A stretch of DNA of 64,000 nt. Source: Novosphingobium resinovorum (GTDB taxonomy: Bacteria; Pseudomonadota; Alphaproteobacteria; Sphingomonadales; Sphingomonadaceae). Position numbers and translations under genes: made by a program. Position 1 is the first letter of the stretch. Each line of letters begins with the position of its first letter. This document shows, piece after piece, positions 45,888 through 55,620 of the stretch. The stretch lies in assembly GCF_001742225.1 (NCBI RefSeq), contig NZ_CP017075.1, positions 1,612,001-1,676,000 on the forward strand. Direction: 5' to 3'. The notes under the pieces were generated by a model. The model was not told where the DNA came from, ran no database searches, and saw nothing but the letters and a program-made list of their open reading frames with translations.

Positions 45888-47111
45888 ATGGCAAAGATCA
45901 AGGTTGTGAACCCCGTCGTCGAAATGGACGGCGATGAAATGACCCGCATCATCTGGCAGTGGATCCGCGAGCGTCTGATCCTCCCCTACCTCGACATCGA
46001 CCTCAAGTACTATGACCTCTCGGTCGAGAAGCGCGACGAGACCGGTGACCAGATCACCATCGACGCCGCCAACGCGACCAAGGAATTCGGCGTCGCCGTC
46101 AAGTGCGCCACCATCACCCCCGACGAAGCCCGCGTCGAGGAATTCAGCCTCAAGAAGATGTGGAAGTCGCCCAACGGCACCATCCGCAACATCCTCGGCG
46201 GCGTCGTCTTCCGCGAGCCCATCGTGATCTCGAACGTGCCCCGCCTGGTTCCGGGCTGGACCGACCCGATCGTCGTCGGCCGTCACGCTTTCGGCGACCA
46301 GTACAAGGCCACCGACACCCTGATCCCCGGCGCCGGCAAGCTGCGCCTGGTGTGGGACGGCGAGAACGGCGACAAGATCGACCTCGACGTGTTCGACTTC
46401 CCGGCTCCGGGCGTCGCCATGGCGATGTACAACCTCGACGAATCGATCCGCGACTTCGCGCGCGCCTCGTTCAACTACGGCCTCAACCTGGGCTGGCCGG
46501 TCTACCTGTCGACCAAGAACACGATCCTCAAGGCTTATGACGGCCGCTTCAAGGATCTGTTCCAGGAAGTGTTCGACAAGGAAGGCTTCGCCGAGAAGTT
46601 CGCCGCCGCCGGCATCATCTACGAGCACCGCCTGATCGACGACATGGTCGCCTCGGCGCTCAAGTGGTCGGGCAAGTTCGTCTGGGCCTGCAAGAACTAC
46701 GACGGCGACGTCCAGTCGGACACCGTCGCGCAGGGCTTCGGCTCGCTGGGCCTGATGACCTCGGTTCTGCTCTCGCCCGACGGCAAGACCGTCGAGGCCG
46801 AAGCCGCGCACGGCACCGTGACCCGTCACTACCGCCAGCACCAGCAGGGCAAGGCGACCTCGACGAACCCGATCGCGTCGATCTTCGCCTGGACCCGCGG
46901 CCTTGCCTATCGCGGCAAGTTCGACGGTACGCCGGACGTCGTGAAGTTCGCCGAGACCGTCGAGCGCATCTGCATCGAAACCGTCGAGAGCGGCAAGATG
47001 ACCAAGGATCTCGCGCTGCTGATCGGTCCGGACCAGAGCTGGATGACCACCGAGCAGTTCTTCGAGGCTATCGTCGAGAACCTCGAGACCGAAATGGCCA
47101 CCTGGGCCTGA
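45888..47111 (+). CDS. icd: Isocitrate dehydrogenase (NADP+), type II dimeric
   Basis: A 407-residue enzyme of the eukaryote-like (type II) NADP-IDH group usual in alphaproteobacteria. [23 protein letters not shown] is the N-terminal signature, [19 protein letters not shown] binds isocitrate, and [24 protein letters not shown] carries the metal-binding Asp residues. [29 protein letters not shown] is the NADP region. It catalyses isocitrate to 2-oxoglutarate in the citric acid cycle. Monocistronic, ended by a strong terminator. It is divergent from the enoyl-CoA hydratase gene. Confidence 0.97.
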   Translation: MAKIKVVNPVVEMDGDEMTRIIWQWIRERLILPYLDIDLKYYDLSVEKRDETGDQITIDAANATKEFGVAVKCATITPDEARVEEFSLKKMWKSPNGTIRNILGGVVFREPIVISNVPRLVPGWTDPIVVGRHAFGDQYKATDTLIPGAGKLRLVWDGENGDKIDLDVFDFPAPGVAMAMYNLDESIRDFARASFNYGLNLGWPVYLSTKNTILKAYDGRFKDLFQEVFDKEGFAEKFAAAGIIYEHRLIDDMVASALKWSGKFVWACKNYDGDVQSDTVAQGFGSLGLMTSVLLSPDGKTVEAEAAHGTVTRHYRQHQQGKATSTNPIASIFAWTRGLAYRGKFDGTPDVVKFAETVERICIETVESGKMTKDLALLIGPDQSWMTTEQFFEAIVENLETEMATWA

Positions 47112-47130
47112 TCCTTCGGTCGGTTGAATG

Positions 47131-47170
47131 AAAAAGGCCCGCCCCCTCAGACGAGGGGGCGGGCTTTTTC
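47131..47170 (+). terminator. Rho-independent terminator of icd
   Basis: Long GC stem AAAAAGGCCCGCCCCCTC / GAGGGGGCGGGCTTTTT with a 3-base loop (about 47149-47152), then CTTTTG. It begins about 20 bases after the stop. Confidence 0.93.
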
Positions 47171-47177
47171 TTTTGTT

Positions 47178-47302
47178 CCTCCCCGAGCTTGTCTCGGGGA
47201 GGTGGCAGCCCGTCAGGGCTGACGGAGGGGGAATTGTTCGAACGCTCCCCCTCCACCACCTGCTACGGCGGCGGTCCCCCTCCCCGAGACACGCGCGGGG
47301 AG
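47178..47302. repeat. CCTCCCCGAGCTTGTCTCGGGGAGG palindrome and diverged partner
   Basis: A 25-bp palindrome at 47178-47202, and a related CCTCCCCGAGACACGCGCGGGGAG at 47279-47302. A similar unit lies at 23689-23712. They fill the gap between icd and the convergent dioxygenase gene. Confidence 0.65.
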
Positions 47303-47315
47303 AAATCGTTCAGCG

Positions 47316-48164
47316 CTACTCCACCGCCCAGGGCTCCTCGCCCTCCAGCTTGGTGCGGTGCATCATCCGCCCGCAGTTCGGATCGTAGGCTTCGGCGCGG
47401 TGCATGGTGCCGGTGTTGTCCCAGATTACGAGATCGCCCACCGACCATTCGTGGCTATAGGTGAACTCCGGCCCCGTCGCCCATTCGCGCAGGCCATGGA
47501 TGATCCGCGCGCTCTCCAGGTGGTCGACGCCCTGCACGTGATGGCAGGTGCAGCCCAGCACCAGCGACTTGCGCCCCGAGGCGTGCTTCCACACCAGCGG
47601 CAGCACCTTCTCGCCGATGCCCTGCATGATCTTGAGCTTCGCGAGGCTCGGCTCCGGCTCGTAGTAGAACAGCGAGGCCCAGGGTCCATGGAGCACGCGC
47701 AAGTCGTCGTAGTACGCCTTGTCCTCGTCCGACAGCGCGTCGTAGGCGGCATAAGTATTCGAGAACCCGGTGTTGCCCGTGCCCTTCGGGCTCGGCACCT
47801 TGCACGACAGCAGCGAGGCGAGGATCGGCACTTCGTTGCGGGTGCCGTCGATGTGCCAGTAGAGCGAGCCCTTGAGATACTCGGCGCTGGCCGGATTTTC
47901 CTTCACGTCGAGCGTGATCTTGCTCGGGCCACCGTCCGGACCCTCGGGCGCATATTCGCCGAGCGTCTTGGTGAAGGCGATCTGCTCCGCGTCGTCGAAG
48001 CCCACTTGCGGGAATACCAGAATACCGCGCGCTTCCAGTTCCTCGCGAAGCTGCGCGGCGAGTTCGCCGGAAAGCAGTTCTTCCTTCGAGTTGAGGATGC
48101 GGCTGCCGATCTGAGGCTTGATATGCTCAGTCTTCAACTGAGTCGTCGTGGTGGCGACCGTCAT
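47316..48164 (-). CDS. TauD/TfdA family Fe(II)/2-oxoglutarate dioxygenase
   Basis: A 282-residue non-haem iron dioxygenase. The facial triad is H-x-D in YWHIDGTRN near residue 105 and the distal His in DNTGTMHRAEAYD near residue 255, followed by the 2-oxoglutarate-binding Arg (GRMMHRTKLEG). RGILVFPQVGFDDAEQIAFTKTLGEYAPEG is the N-terminal TauD motif. Substrate unknown; sulfonates, aryloxyalkanoates and others are used by the family. Of three in-frame starts, ATG 48164 has GGGAG at eight bases. The TetR gene lies upstream on the same strand (about 150 bases), a likely regulator. Confidence 0.85.
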   Translation of the reverse strand: MTVATTTTQLKTEHIKPQIGSRILNSKEELLSGELAAQLREELEARGILVFPQVGFDDAEQIAFTKTLGEYAPEGPDGGPSKITLDVKENPASAEYLKGSLYWHIDGTRNEVPILASLLSCKVPSPKGTGNTGFSNTYAAYDALSDEDKAYYDDLRVLHGPWASLFYYEPEPSLAKLKIMQGIGEKVLPLVWKHASGRKSLVLGCTCHHVQGVDHLESARIIHGLREWATGPEFTYSHEWSVGDLVIWDNTGTMHRAEAYDPNCGRMMHRTKLEGEEPWAVE

Positions 48165-48318
48165 GGTCATGTCTCCCAAGGATGCCGTATGAGAACGCTG
48201 TTATCACGTTCTTCGTCCCGCATCCGGGAGAATCAAGCAGGCTTGCGCGCACCGCGCCAAGCGCAAGGCGAATCAGCGCCCGCGCGTTATGTGTTCGGCC
48301 CGTATCCAGACGGGTGTA

Positions 48319-48900
48319 TCAGGCCGCCAGCTTGTCCAGCCAGCCTTCGACGATGCGGATCGCTTCGGCATGGCCGGTCTTCACGCCAAGCCCCTGCTCC
48401 ATCACCACCGCGCGGCCGATGCCCGCAAGGACCACGCTGAACCCGGCGGCATCGAAACCGTCGAGCCGGTCCAGCCTGTCACCAAGCATGTGCTTGAGAA
48501 TCTCGACCTGCCGGGCGCGCATCTCCTCACTGTGCTGCGCCATGTATTCGCGCACGGCCGGACGGTGGTTTGCGAGCGCCATGAATTCCAGCGCCATTGC
48601 CACTCGGCTGGTGTCGATGAAGAAACCCCACAGCGCCCGCAGCGGATCATCGGAGGCCAGCGCTTCCTCGATCATGCGGTCGCTCTGCGCGGCGCCCTGG
48701 CGCGAAACTTCGACCAGCAGATCGTCTGTGGTCGGGAAATAGTAATGCACCAGCGAGGGCTTGAGCCCCGCCCGCGCAGCCACGCGCCGCGTGCTGACGG
48801 AGGCGTAGCCTTCGTCGCGGATCAACTGATTGGTAGCCTCGACGATAAGCGCCCGTGTCGCTGACGTTTCGGCTCCGACCCTGCGCGCTGCGCCTGCCAT
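48319..48900 (-). CDS. TetR/AcrR family transcriptional regulator
   Basis: A 193-residue regulator. The helix-turn-helix region is RALIVEATNQLIRDEGYASVSTRRVAARAGLKPSLVHYYFPTTDDLLVEV, the classical TetR N-terminus. The ligand domain after residue 70 is divergent. ATG 48900 has AAAGGGG upstream; the frame extends to 48948. The ligand is unknown. Probable targets are itself, the downstream TauD-type gene and the divergent radical SAM gene. Direct repeats TTTTGTTC lie in the 89-base divergent region. Confidence 0.9.
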   Translation of the reverse strand: MAGAARRVGAETSATRALIVEATNQLIRDEGYASVSTRRVAARAGLKPSLVHYYFPTTDDLLVEVSRQGAAQSDRMIEEALASDDPLRALWGFFIDTSRVAMALEFMALANHRPAVREYMAQHSEEMRARQVEILKHMLGDRLDRLDGFDAAGFSVVLAGIGRAVVMEQGLGVKTGHAEAIRIVEGWLDKLAA

Positions 48901-48989
48901 GAAATTCCCCTTTCGTGCCCGCCTAAGGGTGCAGCGCAGCAAGATCAACCTGTCAGGGGCAGATTGACTTTTGTTCTTATTTTGTTCAC

Positions 48990-50069
48990 ATGTCTTGCAT
49001 GGAAACGATCAAGGGCAGAGGAGCGGTCAGCGGCGCAGCAAGCACGCGCTTCAACCTGTCTGCGCGCGAAGCGGACGGCGACTGGCTCGATGCGATGGAG
49101 ACGGTGGATGGCCCGTCCCGCAATCCCGCCACGACGGTGACGGAAGAACACCCGCGCTCGATCCTCTCGTTCAACAAGTCGCCCGACGTTCCGTTCGACC
49201 GGTCGGTGAACGCCTACCGGGGCTGCGAACATGGCTGTATCTACTGCTTCGCCCGCCCCACACACGCTTTCCATGACTTGTCGCCCGGCCTCGATTTCGA
49301 AACGAAGCTGTTCGCCAAACCCATAGCCGCGAAGCTGCTGCGTGAGACGCTGGCAAAGCCTGGCTACAATCCCGCACCGATCGCAATGGGCACCAATACC
49401 GACCCATACCAGCCGATCGAGACGCGCTATCGCATCACGCGCGAGGTTCTGGAACTCTGCCTAGACGTGGGCCATCCGGTGACGATCACCACCAAGTCCG
49501 ACCGCGTGCTGCGCGACCTCGACCTTCTTGAGAAACTGGCCACGCGCAATCTCATCCATGTCGGTATATCGGTGACCAGCCTCGACCCGGTGCTGTCGCA
49601 GAAACTGGAACCCCGCGCCGCCTCTCCTGCCAAGCGCATGGCCGCGCTGGGGCGACTGGCCGAAGCCGGGGTTCCGGCCCATGTCTCGATCGCGCCGGTC
49701 ATTCCCTCGATCACCGACAGCTTCATGGAAAGCATTCTCGAGGACGCCGCCGCGCGGGGCATTCGCTCGGCCTCATGGATCGTGATCCGCCTGCCGCACG
49801 AAGTCGCGCCGCTGTTCCGTGAATGGCTCGAGGCGCATTTCCCGGAGCGTGCGGGCAAGGTTATGGCGACAATCCGCTCGATCCGGGGCGGGCGGGACAA
49901 TGATCCGAATTTCGTAACCCGCATGAAGCCGCAAGGCGTCTGGGCCGACCTGTTTCGTCGCCGGTTCCGCGTCGCGGCCTCCCGGCTGGGTATGAACACC
50001 CCGCACGTCGCGCTCGACTGCACGCAGTTTCGCCGCCCCTCGCTGGACGGGCAACTCTCGCTGCTTTGA
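48990..50069 (+). CDS. Radical SAM protein of the PA0069/SplB-like family
   Basis: A 359-residue radical SAM enzyme. The cluster motif is YRGCEHGCIYCFARPTH (CxxxCxxC), preceded by SFNKSPDVPFDRSVNAYRG, the PA0069 family signature. GTNTDPYQPIETRYRITREVLELC and ITTKSDRVLRDLDLLEKLA follow; the C-terminal part is WADLFRRRF. Members are also called Rv2578c or spore photoproduct lyase-related, with unknown substrate. Related genes often lie near nucleic-acid repair genes; here dnaE is 400 bases away, convergent. Starts at 48990 and 48999 are both possible. Confidence 0.87.
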   Translation: MSCMETIKGRGAVSGAASTRFNLSAREADGDWLDAMETVDGPSRNPATTVTEEHPRSILSFNKSPDVPFDRSVNAYRGCEHGCIYCFARPTHAFHDLSPGLDFETKLFAKPIAAKLLRETLAKPGYNPAPIAMGTNTDPYQPIETRYRITREVLELCLDVGHPVTITTKSDRVLRDLDLLEKLATRNLIHVGISVTSLDPVLSQKLEPRAASPAKRMAALGRLAEAGVPAHVSIAPVIPSITDSFMESILEDAAARGIRSASWIVIRLPHEVAPLFREWLEAHFPERAGKVMATIRSIRGGRDNDPNFVTRMKPQGVWADLFRRRFRVAASRLGMNTPHVALDCTQFRRPSLDGQLSLL

Positions 50070-50162
50070 CAGGCCGATCCGCCCTTGGCCCGCGTTTCAG
50101 GCAACTTCGCTGAAAACCGCGCGTTGCTCCTGCCAGAAAGCCTCAAGGGACAGGAGTTCATA

Positions 50163-50432
50163 ATGGCAGAAGAAACCGTCACCACCGAACAGCCGACGAC
50201 TGCGGCACCGGGTCACACCACCATCATCCGCGAAACCCGGACCACGGGCGGCGGCACCGGCATCGTCATGGCCCTCGTGCTGCTCGTCGCCATCATCGGC
50301 GGCATCTACCTGTTCAGCCAGAACAGCGAGACCGCCAAGGACAACGCGATCGCAGAAGCCGCCAACGATGTGGGCAATGCCGCCACCAAGGTCGGCGATG
50401 CCGCTCAGGATGCGGTCAAGACCGACAAGTGA
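50163..50432 (+). CDS. Small single-pass membrane protein
   Basis: An 89-residue protein: a Thr/Glu-rich N-terminal domain (MAEETVTTEQPTTAAPGHTTIIRETRTTGGG), one membrane helix (GIVMALVLLVAIIGGIYLF), and an Ala/Asp/Lys-rich amphipathic tail (DNAIAEAANDVGNAATKVGDAAQDAVKTDK) like small coiled-coil or membrane-stress proteins. AGGAG lies six bases before the ATG. Conserved-looking but unnamed. It is convergent with dnaE, 40 bases away. Confidence 0.72.
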   Translation: MAEETVTTEQPTTAAPGHTTIIRETRTTGGGTGIVMALVLLVAIIGGIYLFSQNSETAKDNAIAEAANDVGNAATKVGDAAQDAVKTDK

Positions 50433-50472
50433 CCTCGGCGAAGGCAGCCCCGCGCCGGGGGCTGCCGCCATG

Positions 50473-53400
50473 TCACGCCGCCATCGCCACCCGCTCCGGC
50501 CCGCGCTTGGCGGTCAGCGAAACGTTGGTGATCCCTTCCACGCTCTGAAGGTGCTCGGCAAATTCACCGTCGAGCGCGAAGTCGCGGCCAAGCCGGACTT
50601 TTTGCGTCCGCCCGTCGCCGAGGTGCAGCGTCGCGATCACTTCACCCGCACCGCGCTCCCCGGGACGCATCAGCAGAGCCAGTTCCTGCACCGCCTCGAC
50701 CCGATCGATGTCGAGCTTGAGGACCATGCGCGCATCGGCCTTCACTTCGTTCAGCGGCTTGCCACCCCGCACGGTGATGCGCGGGGGTTCGTCCGGGCTC
50801 GGCGAGTCCAGTTCGACGTTGAGCAGGATGCAGGCGCCTTCCTTGGCCCACTTCACGAAATTCTCGACCAGGCTCTCCTCGAAGCACGAGGCCGAGAAAT
50901 TGCCTGACGAATCCGAGAAATCGGCCATCACGAAGTCCTTGCCCTTGCGGGTCTTTCGCTTCTGGACGTTCTCGACCATCGCCGCCATCACCGCGCCGGT
51001 GCGGCCACCGCCGCCTCCGCCTGCCATGAGACTAGAGTAGGTCCGAGCACCGTTTGCCGATGCTACCGCGCGATACGCTTCCACCGGATGCGCGGCGAAG
51101 TAGAAACCGAAGGTCTCGCGCTCCTTGGCCATCTGGTCGGCACGGTCCCACTTGTCCGCTTCGACGAGGCGTAGCCCCTGCTCGACGTGATCCTCGCCGC
51201 CAAAGAGGCCACCCTGTGTCGAATTGCGCTCGCGCGAGGAACGATCCGCTTCGGCCAGCAAGGTATCGGCGTTGGCGAGAACCTTAGCACGATTGGGCTC
51301 CAGCGCATCGAAAGCCCCCGCAGCGGCAAGGCTTTCAAGCTGACGACGGTTCATCGAACCTGCAGGTGCCCGGCGGAACACATCGTCGAGATCGACGAAA
51401 GGTCCATTCGCCTCACGCTCGGCGACGATGGCGTCCATCGCCTTTTCACCGACGTTGCGGATGCCCGCCAACGCATAGCGCACGGCATGGCTTTCCGCCG
51501 TTTCCTCGACGATGAACTCGGCTTCGGACTTGTTGATGTCAGGCGCGGCGAGTTCGATGCCGTTACGGCGTGCGTCATCGACGAAGATCGCCAGCTTTTC
51601 CGATTGGTGCATGTCGAAGCACATCGCGGCGGCATAGAATTCGTGCGGGTAATGCGCCTTGAACCAGGCGGTGTGGTATGCCAGCAGCGCGTAGGCGGCG
51701 GCGTGCGACTTGTTGAAGCCGTAGCCGGCGAACTTGTCGATCAAGTCGAACAGTTCGTTGGCCTTGGCCGCCTCGATCCCCGAGACTTCCTTGCAGCCGT
51801 CAACGAAGCGCTGGCGCTGCTTGTCCATCTCAGCCTGGACCTTCTTGCCCATCGCGCGGCGCAGAAGGTCGGCGTCACCCAGCGAGTAGCCTGCCAGGAT
51901 CTGCGCGGCCTGCATGACCTGCTCCTGATAGACGAAGATGCCATACGTTTCGCCGAGGATGCCCGCCAGCTTGTCGTGCGGATACTCGATCGGCGCGAGG
52001 CCGTTCTTGCGCTGGCCGAACAGCGGGATGTTGTCCATCGGACCCGGACGATAAAGCGAGACGAGCGCGATGATGTCGCCGAAGTTGGTCGGCTTCACTG
52101 CTGCCAGTGTGCGGCGCATGCCTTCCGATTCCAGCTGGAACACGCCCACGGTGTCGCCGCGCTTGAGCAGTTCGTAGACGCCCGGATCGTCCCACGCGAG
52201 GGTCGAGAGATTGATGGTGATCCCGCGCCTCTCGAGCAGGTCGCAGGCCTTGCGCAGCACCGACAGCGTCTTGAGGCCAAGGAAGTCGAACTTCACCAGG
52301 CCGGTGTCCTCGACATATTTCATGTCGAACTGGGTCACCGGCATGTCGGAGCGCGGATCACGGTAAAGCGGCACCAGCTGCGCCAGCGGACGGTCGCCGA
52401 TCACGACGCCCGCCGCGTGAGTCGAGGAGTTGCGCGGCAGGCCTTCCAGCTGCACCGCCAGATCGACCAGACGGCGCACTTCGCGGTCGTTGTCGTACTC
52501 GCGCTTGAACTCCGCGACCGGCGGATCCTTGGTCACGCCGTGCGCCTTGCGGCCCTGGATCGTCTCGGTCAGCGTCCAGGGATCGGTCGGGTGGTTCGGG
52601 ACCATCTTGCACAGCGAATCGACGCGGCCATACCCCATCTGCAGGATACGGCCGCAGTCGCGCAGCACCGCGCGGGCCTTCATCTTACCGAAGGTAATGA
52701 TCTGCGCGACGTGGTCATGCCCGTACTTCTTCTGGACGTAGCGGATCACTTCGCCGCGCCGCGTTTCGCAGAAGTCGATGTCGAAGTCGGGCATCGAGAC
52801 GCGTTCCGGGTTGAGGAAGCGTTCGAACAGCAGGCCCAGCTTCAGCGGGTCGAGGCCGGTGATGGTCAGCGCCCAGGCGACCAGCGAGCCCGCGCCCGAA
52901 CCGCGCCCCGGCCCCACCGGAATACCGTTGTCGCCCGCCCACTTGATGAAGTCGGCGACGATCAGGAAGTAGCCGGGGAAGCCCATGCCGACGATGATAT
53001 TGACCTCGAAATCGAGGCGCTCGGCATATTCCAGGAAGTCCTCGGTGACGCCCTTCTCACGCAGGATTTCATAGGCGGCGCGGCGTTCGTCACCGGTGAG
53101 GGCCATTGCCTCGTCCAGTTCCTGCTCGGTCACCTCGGGCCAGTAGGGCGCCAGACGGGCGGCAAGGCCACGGCGCGAATCGTCGGCGAGCATGCGCGCC
53201 TCGCCTTCGCGGTCACCGGCAAGGCTGGGCAATAGCGGCTTGCGGCGCGGCGGCACGTAGGCGCAGCGCTGCGCGACGACGAGGGTGTTCGCCAGCGCCT
53301 CGGGCAGATCGGCGAACAGCTCCGCCATCTCGGCGGCGGGCTTCACCCAGCGCTCGGACGAGGAGCGCGGGCGATCGGCGGCGTCCACTTGCGTCGAGTT

Positions 53401-54075
53401 GGCGATGCACAGCAACGCGTCGTGCGCGGCGTGGAAGCTGCGGTCGGAGAACTGCGCCGGATTGGTGCCGACAAGCGGGATGTCGCGGTTGTAGGCGAGC
53501 GCGATCAGGTCTTCCTCGCTCTCGTCCTCCTCGGGCTCGCCGGTGCGGGTGATCTCGACATAGAGGCGGTCGCCGAACAGGGACTGCAGCGTGTCGCAGT
53601 AGCTCTCCGCCTGTTCGTGACGGCCCGCCGCGAAAAGGCGCGCCAGCGCGCCCTCATTGCCGCCGGTCAGGCAGATCAGTCCGTCGGTATGGCCGCGCAG
53701 CGATTCCAGCTCGACGTGCGGGTCCAGTTCCAGCGGGCGCCCAAGGTGGGCGCGGCTGACGTGATCGCACAAGTTTAGCCAGCCCGCCTCGTTCTGCGCG
53801 AACAGGGCAAGCCAGTCGATCGCGCGCTCCTGTCCCTGCTTGGCGGCACCCGGACGGGCAACCGCGAGGAAAGTGCCGACGATCGGCTGCACACCCGCGC
53901 CCTTCGCCGCCCCTGCGAAGATCGGCGCGGCATAGAGCCCGTTACGGTCGCATAGCCCCGCGGCGGGGAACTTGCGCTCCTTGGCCAGCTTGGCGATCGC
54001 CTTCGGGTCGATCGCGCCGTCCAGCATGGTGAAGCTGGAGAAGATGCGGAGCGGTACGAAGGGAGCATGCGGCAT
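50473..54075 (-). CDS. dnaE: DNA polymerase III alpha subunit, DnaE1 type
   Basis: A 1200-residue C-family replicative polymerase. The PHP domain begins FVPLRIFSSFTMLDGAIDPKAIAKLAKE; the metal-binding HSD of active PHP domains is FSS here, so PHP activity is probably lost. Palm motifs include GPGRGSGAGSLVAWAL and MPDFDIDFCETRRGEVIRYV (two catalytic Asp), with the third in the later thumb/palm region. A tandem HhH (RAPAGSMNRRQLESLAAAGAFDAL) and OB domain (ASCFEESLVENFVKWAKEG) follow. The C-terminus carries the tau-binding tail. Slightly longer than E. coli DnaE (1160). Confidence 0.96.
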   Translation of the reverse strand: MPHAPFVPLRIFSSFTMLDGAIDPKAIAKLAKERKFPAAGLCDRNGLYAAPIFAGAAKGAGVQPIVGTFLAVARPGAAKQGQERAIDWLALFAQNEAGWLNLCDHVSRAHLGRPLELDPHVELESLRGHTDGLICLTGGNEGALARLFAAGRHEQAESYCDTLQSLFGDRLYVEITRTGEPEEDESEEDLIALAYNRDIPLVGTNPAQFSDRSFHAAHDALLCIANSTQVDAADRPRSSSERWVKPAAEMAELFADLPEALANTLVVAQRCAYVPPRRKPLLPSLAGDREGEARMLADDSRRGLAARLAPYWPEVTEQELDEAMALTGDERRAAYEILREKGVTEDFLEYAERLDFEVNIIVGMGFPGYFLIVADFIKWAGDNGIPVGPGRGSGAGSLVAWALTITGLDPLKLGLLFERFLNPERVSMPDFDIDFCETRRGEVIRYVQKKYGHDHVAQIITFGKMKARAVLRDCGRILQMGYGRVDSLCKMVPNHPTDPWTLTETIQGRKAHGVTKDPPVAEFKREYDNDREVRRLVDLAVQLEGLPRNSSTHAAGVVIGDRPLAQLVPLYRDPRSDMPVTQFDMKYVEDTGLVKFDFLGLKTLSVLRKACDLLERRGITINLSTLAWDDPGVYELLKRGDTVGVFQLESEGMRRTLAAVKPTNFGDIIALVSLYRPGPMDNIPLFGQRKNGLAPIEYPHDKLAGILGETYGIFVYQEQVMQAAQILAGYSLGDADLLRRAMGKKVQAEMDKQRQRFVDGCKEVSGIEAAKANELFDLIDKFAGYGFNKSHAAAYALLAYHTAWFKAHYPHEFYAAAMCFDMHQSEKLAIFVDDARRNGIELAAPDINKSEAEFIVEETAESHAVRYALAGIRNVGEKAMDAIVAEREANGPFVDLDDVFRRAPAGSMNRRQLESLAAAGAFDALEPNRAKVLANADTLLAEADRSSRERNSTQGGLFGGEDHVEQGLRLVEADKWDRADQMAKERETFGFYFAAHPVEAYRAVASANGARTYSSLMAGGGGGGRTGAVMAAMVENVQKRKTRKGKDFVMADFSDSSGNFSASCFEESLVENFVKWAKEGACILLNVELDSPSPDEPPRITVRGGKPLNEVKADARMVLKLDIDRVEAVQELALLMRPGERGAGEVIATLHLGDGRTQKVRLGRDFALDGEFAEHLQSVEGITNVSLTAKRGPERVAMAA

Positions 54076-54408
54076 CCGGCAAATCTATGCACTGCCCCCC
54101 GGCCCGATCAAGGCCATCGCGTGACAAGGCAGGGGATACATCGGGACATGGTTAACCCTGGACGATGAAGCGGCCTTCATCCCACGGCCCGAAACGTTCG
54201 AGCGAGCAGCCATTCTCCCGTGAAAGTCCCGTTCGAGCAACGATTTGCAACGCCAGCCTCTTGCGCCGCGCCAACACGAAGCGTTAACGACATTGCGTTA
54301 GGTGCATATGTGGACGTCCGGAGAGGCCGGACGTGATTCGACCTTCGGAACGGACCTGCCGATGACTCATCTGTCGCATCCGCTTCGAAGGCATCGCTGA
54401 CGCCGCCG
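54076..54408. other. Divergent dnaE/diguanylate cyclase intergenic region
   Basis: 333 bases without a convincing gene. A hairpin ACGTCCGG (54314-54321) / CCGGACGT (54327-54334) with a 5-base loop lies about 75 bases before the cyclase start. An AT-rich patch with GTTAACGAC sits at 54283-54300. The divergent promoters must be here but no motif is strong. Confidence 0.4.
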
Positions 54409-55620
54409 ATGCCTGATATCACCACGATCGCCGCGTGCAGCACGGCACTCGGCGCAATCATGTGCATTGCCATCCTGCTGTCGTGGTTCAAGGACGGTCG
54501 CCCGGTGCAGCGGCGCTGGCAGTTCGCACCGTTCGGGATCGCAGTGCCGGCCGGTGTCCTTCTGACTTATCCGGAAATATTGCCCGGCCCGCTTGGCCTG
54601 AGGCTGGGCTGGTTCGCGTTGACGCTGGTTTACGGCTCCGCCTGGCTGGCGGCGCGGGTGACGGCGGGACGCAAGCCCCGGCCGCTGCTGATGCTGCTGC
54701 CCTGCGTGGCGGTGCTGCTTTTCTCGGCGACCATCGGTGCGGACGATGCCATGGCAGAGCTGCGCATGATGCCGCGCGTCCTGCTCTTCGCGCTGTTCGA
54801 CGGTCTGGCCGCGCGCGAATTCATGCGGATGCGCCAGCCGCAGTTGCAATCGGCGACGACGCTGTACTGGATCTTCGCGGTGTTCTGCGTGTTCGAACTG
54901 CTGCGCACGCCCTTCTCGCTCTCGCTGCCCGCGCCGTTCGGACCGAAGGAAACGCAGGTCTGGTCGATCGCGCTGTTCAACTTCCTGATCGTATTGCAGG
55001 GCCTGCTGCTTGGCGTGTTCCTGACCGCGCTGGGGCGTGAGCAACTGGCAGCACAGCACTATCGCCTGGCCTCCATCGACCCACTGACCGGGATCGGCAA
55101 TCGCCGCGCCCTCGACGATCGCATCGAGGCGCTGGCCCGGTCGCCGCGCGGCGAAGACTGCGTCGCCGTTGCGCTGCTCGACATCGACCGTTTCAAGGCG
55201 ATCAACGACGAACTCGGCCACGGCTTTGGCGACATCGTGATCGTCGGCGCGGCGATGGTGGCGCGCGAGACGCTGGGTGCCGGAAACGTTTTTCGCGTGG
55301 GCGGCGAGGAGTTCGCGGCCATCATCCAGGCGCGCACGCCCGAGGCGGTCATGACCCGCGCCGAAGCCGTGCGCATCGCCTTCGAGGCACGCAGCCATGT
55401 CAGCGGAAGCGAATCGCGGCGCTGCACGATCAGCGTTGGCGTGGCGATGATGGAACCCGGCGACGATCACTCTGCGCGCTTCACCGCGGCTGACGAAGCG
55501 CTTTACCTGGCCAAGCACCTCGGGCGCAATCGCACGGTATTGGCAACGCCTGGCCAGCGCGCGGCCCCGCCTCCGATCGACTTGCGGGCAGTTGCCGCCG
55601 AGCGCCGCGCTTCGGCTTAG
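54409..55620 (+). CDS. Membrane-anchored diguanylate cyclase (GGDEF)
   Basis: A 403-residue protein with six or seven membrane helices in the first 210 residues, without a recognised sensor domain. The GGDEF domain covers about 222-380: DPLTGIGNRRALDDRIEAL, VALLDIDRFKAINDELGHGFGD (metal and base binding), FRVGGEEFA (active GG[D/E]EF) and VSVGVAMMEPGD-like SVGVAMM. Positions that form the RxxD inhibitory site (RETLGAGNVF) do not match, so product inhibition may be weak. It makes c-di-GMP from two GTP. A PilZ protein is encoded at 62906-63244. Confidence 0.9.
   Translation: MPDITTIAACSTALGAIMCIAILLSWFKDGRPVQRRWQFAPFGIAVPAGVLLTYPEILPGPLGLRLGWFALTLVYGSAWLAARVTAGRKPRPLLMLLPCVAVLLFSATIGADDAMAELRMMPRVLLFALFDGLAAREFMRMRQPQLQSATTLYWIFAVFCVFELLRTPFSLSLPAPFGPKETQVWSIALFNFLIVLQGLLLGVFLTALGREQLAAQHYRLASIDPLTGIGNRRALDDRIEALARSPRGEDCVAVALLDIDRFKAINDELGHGFGDIVIVGAAMVARETLGAGNVFRVGGEEFAAIIQARTPEAVMTRAEAVRIAFEARSHVSGSESRRCTISVGVAMMEPGDDHSARFTAADEALYLAKHLGRNRTVLATPGQRAAPPPIDLRAVAAERRASA

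Noticed and set aside
51187..53235. 682-codon plus-strand frame opposite dnaE
   Set aside because: Antisense shadow; dnaE has all polymerase motifs.
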